Source: Aquila chrysaetos chrysaetos (Eukaryota; Chordata; Aves; Accipitriformes; Accipitridae). Taken from it: a stretch of DNA of 64,000 bases. This document shows positions 46,701 to 59,350 of this stretch, one piece after another. The DNA is taken from positions 14,092,001 through 14,156,000 of the forward strand of contig NC_044020.1 of the NCBI RefSeq assembly GCF_900496995.4. Reading direction: 5' to 3'. The notes beneath the pieces were generated by a model. The model was given only the letters and a program-made list of their open reading frames with translations, made no database searches and was not told where the DNA came from. The translations under genes were made by a program, and so were the position numbers. Numbering within the stretch: the first letter of the stretch is position 1; each line of letters begins with the position of its first letter.

Positions 46701-47633
46701 ACAGACCACTCCAGTCTGGGAAGGAAGAGGCACACTGCTCCATTCCCAAAGCAGAAAATACAAGTCAAACAAAAAGATCCAGATCTATTCTGGGCATGCC
46801 CATACAGCTAGGCCCGGAAAGGCAGGGCATAGCAGCTTGGCACAAGGCTCTGCAAGCGCGTTATCCACACCAGCTTACTATGGTAACTAGAAGCTGTAAA
46901 AGGAGCTTGAACCTGTCTGCCTGCACACATTCCTCATATCAATTCCTGGAAACGTGCAGGAAAGGTGCCTGGCTATAGCTCTACAGACCCAAATACCGTG
47001 TTTTGAAAGCACTTACACTTTTCAAAAAGGGGCAGAAGCTTATATGCTGGTTATGGCAGAAAGGTCCTCCCTGGGTGCTGGGTGCCCTGCACAGGTAAAA
47101 TACCTGGACAAGAGCCTCAATGCAGACAGAAAGGGGCTGAGCAGCCCCCGCCCTGCCAGGGTACCTGCTGCACCCAGAGGTGTTAATGAGTGTGCAGGGG
47201 GAAGAGTCCTACAATACATGGGGGTTCTTCCCTTCCCCTCAGGGGATCATCTCAGCTCTATGTAAAGTTAGACACTCCTCAAGGCAAGTCCCCAGAAACA
47301 GAGACATTAAAAAAAAAAAGTAACCCATCACAGTTGCAAACTGCAAGTTTGTCCACTACTGCACATGAGCAGAGATAAGACAGACAAAAAAGAAAAAACT
47401 CACCATACTCCAAAGTACTTATATGGTAAAAAAATTAAGACAAGAAAGCTTGAAGATACCTTCATCAACACTTCCCTGAATCAAAGAATCACCACCCAGG
47501 CAGTGAAAGTCCCTTAGGGGTTCCAGCCCTCAGCTAATAAAGTTCTGCTTGGGTGGTCAAAAACACACCAGAGAACAGGAAAAAGGATTTCTCTCACACC
47601 ACAAAATGGCTCCCTACTACTACAATACAGAGC

Positions 47634-47636
<3 letters not shown>

Positions 47637-47667
<31 letters not shown>
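47637..47667. repeat. Poly(T) run of 31
   Basis: An uninterrupted T31 on the + strand inside BID intron 1. I could not recognise a retroposed sequence beside it. Confidence 0.95.
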
Positions 47668-47669
<2 letters not shown>

Positions 47670-49537
47670 TTAACTAGTAATTCCAGAAACCTCAAGTTTT
47701 AGATAATTACTTTGAATCAATGCAAGAGGTTTGGATAGTCACAAAGTTCCTCTTGAGAAGTCAAATTCCTTAATGGAATCTCAAAAAAAATGGGACCCCT
47801 ACAGAGCAAACCCCTGTCAAATGTAATCATGGTGATACCACCTGAAGGTTTTGATCATTAAGACTTTGGAATCTTGGTAGTTTTAGATTCAGATTAAGAC
47901 ACTTTCCGGTGGATAGAAAAAGTTACCTTATATTGTGTGAAAATAATCTTTAGTTGGAGAATGAGAAAAGATGGATGTAAAGGCTACAAACACCATCTGC
48001 ATTCAGATTCAGAGTAAAACTAGATCATTTGTTAAAGCTGCTTTAGGGCTGCTGAAAGTCTTGGAATGAATTTTATGGAGTATGATTTTTTTTTTTAAAA
48101 TTGAAATACCAATTAATTTTAATGCATTGTTCCTTTTCACACTTTCAAATCACTCATTAGACAAGCGAGCTTCATGTGTTAACAACTGCCTCTAAGAAAC
48201 CACTAGATGCCTTGAAATGTTCAACAGAGAAGACTACAAACAGCTTTTTGGATCAGTTCTTTCCATCTTTCTTAGAAAAAAAAAAAGGAGGGGTTACTTT
48301 AAACACAAGTTTAGGACCCTTAAATCAGCTCTGAAGAGTCAGTGCAGGGCATGTCCATTCCAACTCAACACTGTGTTGGGATGCAGGACTGTGGAGAGGC
48401 CTATGTTAAGTAAACAGTTACAGTCAGAGGAGCACATCCACCAGCTACTTGTCAGTGCAGAAGGACAGACCTCATTCTGCCCCCACACATGCCAGTTTTC
48501 ACAAGAGAGAATTCTGTGGATGCTTCCCCCAAAACAAGCCATTTCTAGTGGTGCCGTGCCATCTTGGAGAAAGAGGCAGCACTGGCCATAGTTGTGCAGG
48601 AGAGGCCAAACTAGGTCCTCCCTGCCATACCATTGCCACATACTACGTAAACACTGCAAGCACACATTTTATCTTCCCTGGTAGGGAGCTACACATGGAA
48701 ATGGTACAGCTGCAAAGCATGCAAGGTTTCATCTGCTCTAAAACCAGTGTGGGGTTCTGCTGTACCTCCAGACACTGCAAGCATGTCAGCAGCAGCTCCC
48801 TGCATAGCCGCAAGAATCAGCCAGCCAGTAGCATATGGTTACTTGTTAGGGGGAACTCCCAATAGCTCTCAAGGCTGCCATAAACAGGAGTAAGCCCCAG
48901 AATCCCTACAGCAACAGTGCTAAGCCACCCTACAAATCAGCTTTCACCCCTTCTTCACACTTGTTACATCTTCAAGACACCTCAGAGAAGAATCCACCCC
49001 ATGAACAATGCCTCTGCTTACCATCACCTTCCCTCAGACCCCTCACCACTCGTCACAGCTCAGCCTGTGAGTTACTACTCTCAGCTGTATCAGACAGTGT
49101 CTGGTTATGAAAACATACTCTTTCCAGCAGCAAAGCCACATGCCTGTAGGACTGACTCCTTTAACAACTTGTCTGGATTCCAAGACATGTCCCATACACA
49201 CACCTGGATGGACAGACACAGTATCAGTCAATGGACCTGTTGTGTGAGCTGTCAAGATACTTAATATGTCTCACATTTGAGTCAGAAGTCAATTAAAGTC
49301 TTCAAAGCAGAAACTGCAATAAAGCATCAATCATTGAGAAGGAAAAAAGTTCCAACCTGTGCACTGCTTTCTCTGCCTGGCAGCTGAAAGATGAGAACTT
49401 TATTTTTGGCAGTCAGGATGACATCATTATTGGAATAGATGAAACAGTGCCTATTTGTCCTTTCCTGGACCTGGCGGCTCTTACCTGTCTTGTAGGCAAA
49501 CACTTCATTGTTGAGCTGCAGAGCTCTTTATAGAACT

Positions 49538-49573
49538 AGGCATCATTTTACAGGTAGGGAAACAGAGGCACTT
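49538..49573 (+). mobile_element. MIR-like SINE core relic (probable)
   Basis: 'cattttacaggtaggga' followed by 'aacagaggca' closely resembles the MIR/CORE-SINE core (cattttacagatgaggaaactgaggca). Only this short part is recognisable; the flanks are decayed. MIR copies are scarce in birds and ancient. A repeat-library search is needed to confirm. Confidence 0.5.
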
Positions 49574-52500
49574 GATATGACCTGACATTTTAAATCCACA
49601 TCATCAAGCCATAACCACTCAATTTCACTGTCTTCCTGGAAACTTGCCACAGGCACAACTGTTTTACATAACCAGCCATTACTGAAAGTGAGGAAGAGAA
49701 ACAGCGCCACAGACTTATGAAGTTCCTTATTTGAGGATATTCTAAGCTGTGCCAGGCTGCTGTCTGTAGCACTTCAAGTCATGACAGTGTAAGCAAAGCC
49801 CGCAATCATACAGCCCGAAGTCCCCAAAAGAATCCCCATCACCCTGCCACACTTAATTTCTAGCCCATCTACCCAACAGGAACCAAACACCCCAGCTACC
49901 AGCAGATACCAGAGCTTTTCCTCGTATCTCTCTAGCTACGGAAGAAGCCTGACTACTCCCATGGCACCTGCACACACACTTCAGACTTCACAAGGAAAGA
50001 GAGAGAAAACTGACAGCAAAAGGGAAGATAACTTGTTGATCTGCAAAACAGTGCTGAGATGAATACACAGCATGTTATCATAACCACAGAAAACCTGTCC
50101 CCATCACTATTCAGCCTGCAAAGTATATGCCAGCCTGTAACAGTGCTTAGAAGCCCTAAGATTTTGCCTTATCTGAGCCCCACTGTCCTCCTAAAGTAGA
50201 ATTTGATTCTAGGCTTTGGAAATAAAAACAGGGTGGTTGGGGAACAGAGACATGGCAATATATTAGCCAGGTGAAGGATGGGCTGAACAAGCCCCTTTGT
50301 GCATCTATGGATGCACATACACACGCTACTGTGAAACCAAAGTGATGGTTTGGTACCATCTAGTTCGTACCAAAGCCATTGGCTTGGGGTTTCTCACGAC
50401 ATTCCCCACCACAGGGAACATAGCTTCCAAACTACAGGCGTTTTCCGTGCATTTACCTCTGAGGGAGGATACAACATCAATAGTTTCATTTTGGAAGTGG
50501 CAAAACTGACAAGCCATGGGCAGAATACTTCCAGATGCCAGCAGGTTTGTGGCCCACCGCAGGTCAGACCCCATCCCCTAGTCACTCATGATTCATTTGC
50601 TAGGTTTTTAGGAAAGATGCCCTGCTTGTCAGGAACCAGGAGACTGCTTAAACCCACCCCTCCCTGCTACTCTCAAGCAAGACTGCCAATTGCTGGAGGC
50701 TGTCAGCTTTTGTTTCTCTTCCTTTCAGCTTCAGATTGCATTCTCCTTTAAAATGTGAGTAATGCCACTACCAATTACTCCAGCAACAGAGGGGAAAAAA
50801 AAAAAAAAAAGTCACGTTGCTCTTAAAACCATTGATGCAAAAATACATTGGAACATGCTGAATACTTCCTGCTCCTAACAGTGTCAGTGTGTATTTATCT
50901 TCCGGTATTCAGTGGCACTGAAACTCTAAACAGAACACAAAGACCCAAAACCAATGGATGCTTGTCCAACTGCCTCCTTAGCTGGGGTATTTTTGCCTTT
51001 GCTTCTTTATGCTGCCTTAGTACAGAGTGAACATAGCCTGGACACTAAGTACCCTCAGCTGTGTATTTTGACTTAGAAATACATTGCACAGATTGTTTGT
51101 TGGGGCTTTATTTTCCTTTTTGATAGAAAAGCTTTATTAGAGACAATTCTAAGAAGGAGGTTTCGACTGGCCTTTTTATTAGAGATTTATTTTGGCTCTC
51201 CAAGGTCTGCTGCTGTTTCACATTATTCTTCGTGATGACATGAATTGCAGCAATCTTCTAGTTATCAGGGCAGTACTTTGATTTCTTAGGAGTAAAAACA
51301 TCCAACATCCTCATCAACCTTTATTTTCATTTGGCTCAAAATGCTCTTCCCCAGCTGCTATGCAGCACATCAATGAGTAAGAAGGAACACTGCCATATTA
51401 CTAATTCTCCTAAAAAAAAAAATAATAATGTAGGCAGGAACTTCTGATTACTGTGGTTTCTATATCAGATCAGTGACGGAGGCAGCATGATGACACTGTT
51501 CAGTGTTCTTCAGAAGCCAGCCTACAGATACAGCTGGGCTGAAATTGAGTCAGCAGAAAGTCTGCAGCAAAAACTGCCCCAAAGCTTGGAGCTGAGATTT
51601 GGATTCAGCTAACTAGAGCTGGACCCAAATGGAATTAGCACGTCTCCATATTTTGGGCATGGCCACACCAAAGAGGAAGGGGCAAGATTTGGATCTTGAC
51701 TGCCACAGTGCAAATGGTTTTTTAGATCTGGGACTGAGCTTAGTTATTCCCCTGTGGTGTTGAGCAAAGGAACTCCAGTCAGGTAAGCCCACCCTGCATT
51801 TCACCTCCTCATAAATGTTAAGAAAATACTTCTACCTTTCCTAAGGACCTGGCAGGAGGAAGCAAAGCAAACCCCAATGAAAAGGCACTGTCACCCTCAC
51901 AAGACTGCTGGTCTTTACAGGGTTAGCTTCATGTTCACAAGTCCAACTACATCAGCCCAGCAGCTGCAACACAACCTTGCAATAATGTCACAGGGCGTAT
52001 TCAAGCCGTTCTTACTGTTTGCCTCTTGGAAATGATCAGAAAACAGGAAAGACTAAGGAATCACAGTTCCAGTCTTTTGACATTACAAAGGAAGGACAAA
52101 CAGACTGAGAGCAGAGAGCTCCTCAGTAACATTAGTAAGTGGTGGGCACTGGAACAAACTTCAGCCATCACCGCTGATGTGCAAGTGACAGTGTAAAGTC
52201 AGAGAAATGCAAGATTTGCTTCCAGATTTAGAAGATGCCCCTACTAGGGCATCAGCACTGGACACTTGCACTCTGGCATGCTTTTACAGCTGAGCAGCAA
52301 CAAAGTGCTCAGTCCCTGCAGGAGAGTGGATAGTCTCTCTTACCACTTGGCTATAGTGCCTCTGACAGATGCAGGTGCCACTTGGACAGGCTCTGACAAG
52401 AACTGCCAACCAAAAGACCTCAGAAAGTGGGACTGGATACAATAAGTGTCATGCCATCTAGAGGACAAGAATATCCTCCTTATTTCAGTTTTAACACGCG

Positions 52501-52834
52501 TACTACTGTTATGTGCCAGCAGGAACACAGAACATCCATCAGTCAGAAAAATCAGGAATGCTGCTTCATTGCAACTTAGATGCATTTTACAGCTGACACT
52601 AACAATAAAGAGGAATGCAAATCTGTCTTTCCTTTGCTTGACTGGCAAGTTAGGTAAGCAAAGTAGGAAACTGATAAAAATTAATAAAAAAAAAATCAAA
52701 AAGATGGCTATATGGACACAGGTGGCCACTAACAGTAGCACTCTCTCTGCCTTTGTTTACCTTCAGGCCATATGACTAGACAAGAACTCTTCTTCCAGAC
52801 TCATAAGTACCAGGAATATCTGCACTGCTTTCTG

Positions 52835-52858
52835 AAAAAAAAAAAAAAAAAAAAAAAA
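52835..52858. repeat. Poly(A) run of 24
   Basis: An uninterrupted A24 on the + strand inside BID intron 1, without a recognisable retroposed body. Confidence 0.95.
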
Positions 52859-53886
52859 TCCAAACCAGAAACTATAAAGATGCTCACAAAGTGAAAGTTT
52901 AAATACGGGATCAGCATGGGTCATTTGAGAATACAATATATCATAAGAGAACCTGATCAAAGCTCCCTGCTTAGTTAAAACAAGTATGCTGATGCAACAG
53001 CCAGGATGGCACTCATGGAGCTACTAAGCAACAGCTCAGTGAATAGGACAATTTATTTTCAAGAGGATTTTTACAGCTGGTACTCCCCAGAAGGATTTTA
53101 GTGAAGCCTGTTCACCTTATCAAACTCAGAACATTCACTAAAAAGAAAAGGCTTAAAGCTTTTATGGAAGAAGGGGTACAAACACACATCTTCACAGCTG
53201 CATGCTTATCTGCTCTGAAAGCATACAGAACCCTGTCTCAATATTTGCCAGCTTCTCCAAAACACAACAATGAATTTTAAATAGGCTTCCTTCCTCCTAA
53301 ACATCAAGTGTATCATAGCTCTAAACATCTCTTATATTCCTTACTTTTATGAAACAACTATGTACCAGTACAGACAGCCAAAGAGACAATCCCTAGAAGG
53401 AAAGCCTGACACTTGTCCTTTGATTACACCGAACACACTGGCCCTTAGGAGAATTCTCTTCCACCATGTTGCATTGCAACCTCCTACTCCCATCGTGACA
53501 GTTACCGTGACAGTTAAAGTGATGAAGCCAGTGAAAAATCAAAATCATTTTGAAGGAATCTCTTAAGACAGGAGCCCAGAGATCCTCAACAACCTCAAAG
53601 AGGAAGTTGTACATCAAACCAGGCAGCCAAAACCGATGGTAACTCAAAACAGCATTCATAGCCCTGATCAAAGCCTTTTGACAGCAGTGCCTCAAATATT
53701 GTGAGTATAAAAGAAAGTATCATCTCTTTTAAACACCTTTAACACAACGATACACAGCTAAGAAAATATTCTCTTTCAAAGAAACACAGCAGAAGCCATT
53801 TGGAAACTGTGACAGCAGAACTGCAGAACAGTTGCCTCCAGGAGCACACATTTCCTACCACCGAGGGGCAAACCTAGGCAGTTAGA

Positions 53887-53934
53887 CGAGGTGCCTCAGC
53901 ATGCTGCATCAAGACGCCTCAGCACACTGCATCA
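53887..53934. repeat. Imperfect short tandem duplication
   Basis: 'gtgcctcagcatgctgcatc' is followed by the near copy 'cgcctcagcacactgcatca', a unit of about 24 bases. Local duplication in BID intron 1, no function suggested. Confidence 0.6.
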
Positions 53935-56900
53935 ATCTTCCAGTCAACACTGCTCCAGGCTCTCTAGCTGCAGGTCTAAAAGCATGGTAAAAAAGTGTCA
54001 ATTTTAACTAGGATAAAACACATGACCATGCATGAAATAATGCAAACCATTTCAGTTTTAGTTTAGGAGGAAATACAGATTAATGTTGAATCCTAGGAAG
54101 TGAATATAAAACCAAAATACAGCAACTAGCTGATCTAAGTGGATTTGTTTTGTATGGTTGTTAATCTAAGGGTGTAACAACAGTTACACCAAACTACCAG
54201 GAGTTACACTGACCAAGGAATGTGTTTTGTTCTTTAAAGATGAAAGAAATAGCCCAATACAGTAGAGAGACCTGGGCATTGCCCATTCACCATGAACCAC
54301 AGCAAGAGCATACTAGGAACTGACCAAAGGTCACAGCATTTTATCAGGAAATACAGCAGGTTCACAGACACTTAAACAAAAATTCAACAGCCATGTGTGC
54401 AATGACTGCACACAGAGTCCAGTTCCCCTCCTGAGACCTTCCGTGAAGCTGAATAAAAGCTCTGAGATTTTAAAGGAAAGTGGTGAGCAAAATATTGGGG
54501 TAAGAGGAGTTTAAAGCCACAATGACACTGTCCCCTCTTGTGAAAAAGGGCAGCATTCTGAGGATGTATTGAGGTGTACAGCCCTTTCCTCATGTTCACT
54601 GGCAAGGACAGTCCAACCACAACCCACCATGGCCAGGAAGCACTCTGACACCACCATGCAGTGCCATAGTGGTGCAAAGAGACAGGAAAGCCAGCAGACT
54701 GGGTCAAGAACAGAAATTACTAGGTGCCCAAGGCAGTGCTAACGACACTTTAAGCCATGGGGCTACTGAAGGGGATAGGACTGAAGGATTCTTAGAGCAG
54801 CTGTTGCAAAGAAGGGTGCGAAAGAGACATCAACACACCACTATGCTCTGCACTTGAGCAACTGCTTCAAATATCATGCAGGAAGCAATGCATGCCATCT
54901 TATCCAGGTATAAGGAGGTGTCTAATGCACACCACTGGTAGCTAAAATCCCGTTCACTTCCCAAGATGGTTGTGGTATAACAGCAGGATGTCAGGACATG
55001 GTTCACTACAGACATCTGGTACAAATCAAGGCAATCACAGAAGCTTAACAGATTGCTTTCAAACCTAAAGAATGAGACTGGACACACTGTGTGACTCAAC
55101 ATTTCTTTTTACATTTTACCCCTCCTTTTCCCTATCCTTCTCTGCTCTAGGTCAAAAAAAAATCAGATTTGTAAAAAGTCTGGGGAAGGGACCAAATACA
55201 CACATTCTGTAATCATTACTGATGAGTTTTAATTAAAGCTGAACCCCTGCAATCCCCTCCAACCCCAAGATAAGCCATCCAAAACAGGGGATCAAACTTC
55301 AAGTAGGAGTTTTGCACCTTTGGTCAAGCCATGAGTTCAACTCCCTAATTAAAAATATTTGCATGTACTTGGCTTTGCACACCACACAGATATGAAGATA
55401 ATTCCAGCCCCCAAAACTTTGTAATCTGACAGACAAAAAGCCACAGCATGCTAAGAGAAAACCAGAGGAGAGCGCTTCGCAAAGAAATATCAGGTTTGCT
55501 GGTAAATTCTGCTCTTTCACTAGCTGAGGAACTGCTAAGTGGTGGAAATGAAACCTGCTCATCTGCACTCAATTTCCATCAGCAGAGAAAACCATAGACC
55601 AGGCTGATTCCCCTACCTCCTACTGTTCTTTAGTTCATACCCAGCAGCCATGGGAGCTGCTTTATCAAGGAGCCAACACCTCATAGCTGCTCTTCCACAG
55701 TTACACCAGCAGTCTTTGCAGCAAGCATATAAACCTGTTAATAGTTATTACATCCCTACTCCCCTGTTCGATGGCACATAAGGGAAGCAATAACTTCTAA
55801 GCACTAGACCACTCCAGGAAGGTCTCCAAAGGTGGCAGTCACTAGATGTATGTGCCTGCCTGCTTCCAGATTAAATATTCTCATTCTATTACAGAAAAAA
55901 AATATCTGTTTGATCTGCCAGCTTCTCAGACTCACTGAGCGTGGATGACTTCTGTCATCCTGTTACACAGGAAAAACACAATACACAGAAACAACATGGC
56001 ATAACTGACACCAGGTGAGAGCACTCAGTGGATACACACACACACACCAGCCTTCCCTAATCATATATCACAGCTCTTACTGTTTTGGGAGCTAACAGAA
56101 ATAAAAGGCCACACTGAGCACCTTTACAAAGCCCTTGCATTATCCAAAGGTGTAGTGTCCTGGTCTTGGGTACAGGTACACATAATTCCCAAGAGCAGAG
56201 ATTCCAGGTTGGCAGAGGCAGCACTGGTGGAGTGTAGCACACCGTTCTGCTGACAGCGCATAGTGAGAAACCAAGCTGAGCTCACCATCTCAGCTGTACT
56301 AGCACCAGCTGGCCTAATCTGGTTGTAAGAAATTGGGAGGGCAGGAACCCGACAAAACCACCTAACCAAAAATCAGTCTTATTTTTTCTTCCTAAATTCA
56401 GCAGATGTCACCAAATACAAACAAGAAGGAGCAGCCACATAAGATGGGGAGTTTTTCACACCAACCTTTCTTAGTACAGGGCAGCCTGTCCAGAAGACTT
56501 CCAATTAGACGTTACACTCTGCACATACACAATGGAAGTTTTTTGCCTCAGCTGGTCCCTAAACCCTGCCAGTCAGTTACTTGTAATGACAGACAAGAGA
56601 CCCAGAAGACAGGAAAACAGGAAGAGATAGGTTGCAGAAATGCAAGCAAATAACAAAGTGCTAGAATGGCTCGTTTTATACAATGCATTCCCCCAGTGTT
56701 TTTGTGTAACACCACTGGCACAGAGGAGATCACAAGGAGTAGGTGTTGCAAAGCTTTACCCTAAAGAAGACTCTGAAGAGCATTGAACTTGTTATGTGAA
56801 GAAGTTGCCAAGGAGAGAAAAAAAAAAGCACAAAAAAACCCCCTTCTTTTTAATTAATACCTTTGAAGATGTTACACTTTCACAGGCAGGTGAAAACAGA

Positions 56901-58697
56901 GTTTCAGTCTGATTAGTGACAAAAAGTTACAACAGAACACCAATCAGTCTTCCCCACAAGTGGGCTTTTGCAAAAAGTCCTTTACCAAAAAACCCTAACC
57001 AAAACAAAAACCTTAAAAATAATTTCCTGTTGGGGAACCACCTCGCTCCTTCCTCCACCATACATTTTAACCATTTTGAAAAGATAACAAAACAAGTATC
57101 CTACAACAAGATTTTGGCCCAGACACCACAAGAAACATGAAGAGTTGCCAACTTCTCCTGAAATAAGCATGGACTTTCTAGACTAAGACTTTAGTGATCT
57201 ATACAACTCTGAGGCCCCATACCTTATTTTTTTAAAGCTACAAAATATTGTGCTTTAAAAAAAGACAAGAACCCTCCCAAACCCACCAGTTTCAGAGCCA
57301 CCGTCACTCCAAGGTACGGAGACCATCATCTGACCACATGCATTAGAGAAACACCTTTCTAAGGAATGGGACCTGCTCACTCAGTTCCTTCCCACTTCAC
57401 ACACTACCCAGCCTCCTGCCCCAGCCTTCAGGCAGTGACCCTGAACTGAACGCCGTTGGGTCGCAGGAACGTGAGCGCTGCTCCCAGGAAACAAAGAGGC
57501 AGCCAAGGCGCTCACCACCTTAACAGGCCGCCACAGACACCTACAGCTCTGTGGAAGGTAAGGAGACGGGAGAAAAGTACACACTGAATTGACTCATCTG
57601 TATCAATCACGAGGTTTTCCTACAAATTATAGCACTATTATTAGAAACCCTTTCTCGCCTTACTTTCTTGCTGTAGCTGCCACTCCCACATCCCTCTGTT
57701 GCTGGAAAGCTGAGGCAAGCATGGGTCCCTCTGGAGTTGCTGCTACAGGATTAACTCCTTACTCTCCCCTGCCCAGCAAGTATCCCTCCAGTCTGAAAAC
57801 TCTCACCAGAGACCGAGATGTTGGGACTTTACCAAGTTGGACGAGGCAAGAGAGAGCTTTTTGTGGCTTACGACATATCACCTAAGGTGAAGAAGGGAGG
57901 ACGGTCTGCAACAGCAACAGCGAAAAGGGGGCCGAGAGGGACTCGATTACGGCGAGGGAGAGCAGAAGACGGGCCAGAGTAAAGAGCAGAGCGGAGGCTC
58001 AATCACAACACAGGCGAGCGCAGCGTGGACGGGAGAGCGGGACAGCGACCGGCAGAGCGCAGGGAGCGCGCACCGAGGCAGAGCTAGCGAGAGCTCGAGA
58101 GAGCAGGAAACTAGAAGAAAAAAATAACCGAACGGCTGAAGAGCAAGGTCGGATTCAGCAGGCAAAAAGGAAACGGGGGCACTGCAGGGAGGTGCAAGAG
58201 TTTCCAGCGTCAGAAAGAGAAAGCAGAAACCCCGCGCAGCTCCCCAGCGTCGCTGACCGGTAGCGGACCGAGGGTTACGAGCAGCAACCGGCCACTCAGG
58301 CCCTGGCGCTCCCCGAGGCGGCGGCGCCGCCGGGCGCGGGCTGCCCCACCGCCCGGGAGCCAGCGGCCTCGCCCCGCCGCGGCGGGCCCGACACCCGCCC
58401 AGCTCCCCGCCACCGCCGGCGACCCTTCCCGGGTGCGCGGCGCCCACCTCCGAGGGGGGATCGGGGTGGGCCCGGACGGCCGGGGGACGCCGCGATCCCC
58501 GCCCCGCCCCACCCCCCTCAAGCCCGGGCGGGCTGGCGGAGGCGCTCGCAGCGCCGGGCTCCCTCCCTTCGCCCCGCGGAGGGGAAAGGAAGGGGCAGGT
58601 AGGGCCGCGGAGCCCTCCCCGGAGGGCCGCGTCCCCGCCGAGCAGCAGCGCGGGCCGGGCCGAGCCGAGCCGCTCCCGCCGCCGGGCAGTACTCACG

Positions 58698-58785
58698 CGG
58701 GCGGCTGCGGGGCTCGGCTCGGCGGGGCTCGGCTGGGCTCGGCAGCGCAGCGCCTCCCGCTCCCTCCCCGCCTCCCGCTATTTGA
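58698..58785 (-). other. BID: BID non-coding first exon (approximate 5' end)
   Basis: Reading the reverse strand, a strong donor CCGC|GTGAGTAC lies at 58697/58696 inside the CpG island. Upstream is GC-rich sequence with repeated GAGCC(C/G) units and GGGAGGCGGGG boxes. The next acceptor in BID is at 43787. The transcription start is not visible; about 58.78-58.80 kb is assumed from the promoter motifs. Inference only; a 5' RACE or CAGE peak would settle it. Confidence 0.6.
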
Positions 58786-58818
58786 GCGGCACTAAGCCGC
58801 GCCCCCTCGGCGGGACCG

Positions 58819-58826
58819 GCGCGAAA
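58819..58826 (-). promoter_or_regulatory. E2F-type site, TTTCGCGC
   Basis: The reverse strand reads TTTCGCGC, a perfect TTTSGCGC match, about 20-50 bases upstream of the inferred BID start. Sequence match only. Confidence 0.5.
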
Positions 58827-58858
58827 GCGCGGCACGCGCCGCCCGGCGGGCGAAGGGG

Positions 58859-58863
58859 CCAAT
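58859..58863 (+). promoter_or_regulatory. CCAAT box
   Basis: CCAATGG on the + strand (CCATTGG on the BID strand), about 80 bases upstream of the inferred BID start, is a normal distance for NF-Y. Confidence 0.5.
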
Positions 58864-58925
58864 GGCCGCGCGGGCCAACGGCCCGGGGGTAACGGCCCGC
58901 GCGCGCGGTGCCTGGGGGAGGGGCG

Positions 58926-59020
58926 CTGCTGCTGCTGCTGCCACGGCCCCGTACGGGGTAGGGCTGGGAGGAGGAGGAGGAGGAGGAGGAGGAGACGGCG
59001 GCGGCGGCGGCAGCGGCAGC
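58926..59020. repeat. GCT, GGA and GGC trinucleotide repeats
   Basis: A short GCT run (58926-58940), a GGA run of about nine units (58967-58993) and GGC/GGCAGC units (58995-59020) lie upstream of the BID first exon. They could be length-polymorphic. Confidence 0.9.
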
Positions 59021-59350
59021 GAGGGAGCCGGCCGGCCGTGCCCGCCCCGCCGCCGAGGGGGTGGGTGCGGGGCTTTCCCCGGCGGGGCGGCGCGGCGCTG
59101 CGCTGCGGGCCGCTCCCCCCCCCCCCCTCCGGCGCCTCCTCAGGGGGCCGCGAAACCGACCCCAACGGCGGCCGGTGCCGGGGGTCTCCCCGAGCGGAGC
59201 TCCTCTCCCGCCGGCACAGCCTCCTCCGGAGGTACCTCAGCTTGGGGGTAAAGCAGCCCCGGGCCTTCGGGCCTCGCTGCTGGCAGGAGCGTTCTGGAAC
59301 TCGGGTGCGTTCCGACCTTGCGCCGCTTGGCCGAAATCTCCTCGTGTCCC

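Larger units (their letters stand above)
43787..58696 (-). other. BID: BID intron 1 (14.9 kb)
   Basis: Donor GTGAGTAC, acceptor CCTTTTCTTTCTTACTCTTTTGCAG-type tract ending at 43787. Contents noticed are a MIR-like relic (49538-49573), a T31 run (47637-47667), an A24 run (52835-52858), a small duplicated unit at 53887-53934 and a CA run near 56036-56047. No further exon was recognised. Several open frames of 100-138 codons lack family features. Confidence 0.8.
58000..59350. promoter_or_regulatory. CpG island, BID promoter
   Basis: A GC-rich, CpG-dense block that stands out sharply from AT-rich flanks. On the BID-sense (reverse) strand it has GC boxes near 58750-58775, an E2F-type TTTCGCGC at 58819-58826, and a CCAAT box at 58859-58863 on the + strand (NF-Y binds either way). 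It also contains GCT, GGA and GGC repeats at 58926-59020. CpG islands often start transcription both ways; no gene on the + side was recognised. Long open frames here (for example reverse 57947-58696) are composition effects. Confidence 0.85.

Noticed and set aside
50350..50751. A 133-codon forward frame in BID intron 1
   Set aside because: No family features and no plausible splice or promoter context; chance frame.
57947..58696. A 249-codon open frame on the reverse strand
   Set aside because: It lies in the CpG island, begins right after the BID exon 1 donor (so in intron 1), and is Arg/Pro/Gly/Ala-rich as expected from GC-rich sequence. No family features.
58518..59251. Long overlapping open frames on both strands in the CpG island
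   Set aside because: Low stop-codon density from high GC plus GGA/GGC/GCT repeats explains them. Poly-Leu, poly-Gly and poly-Ala runs track the repeats.
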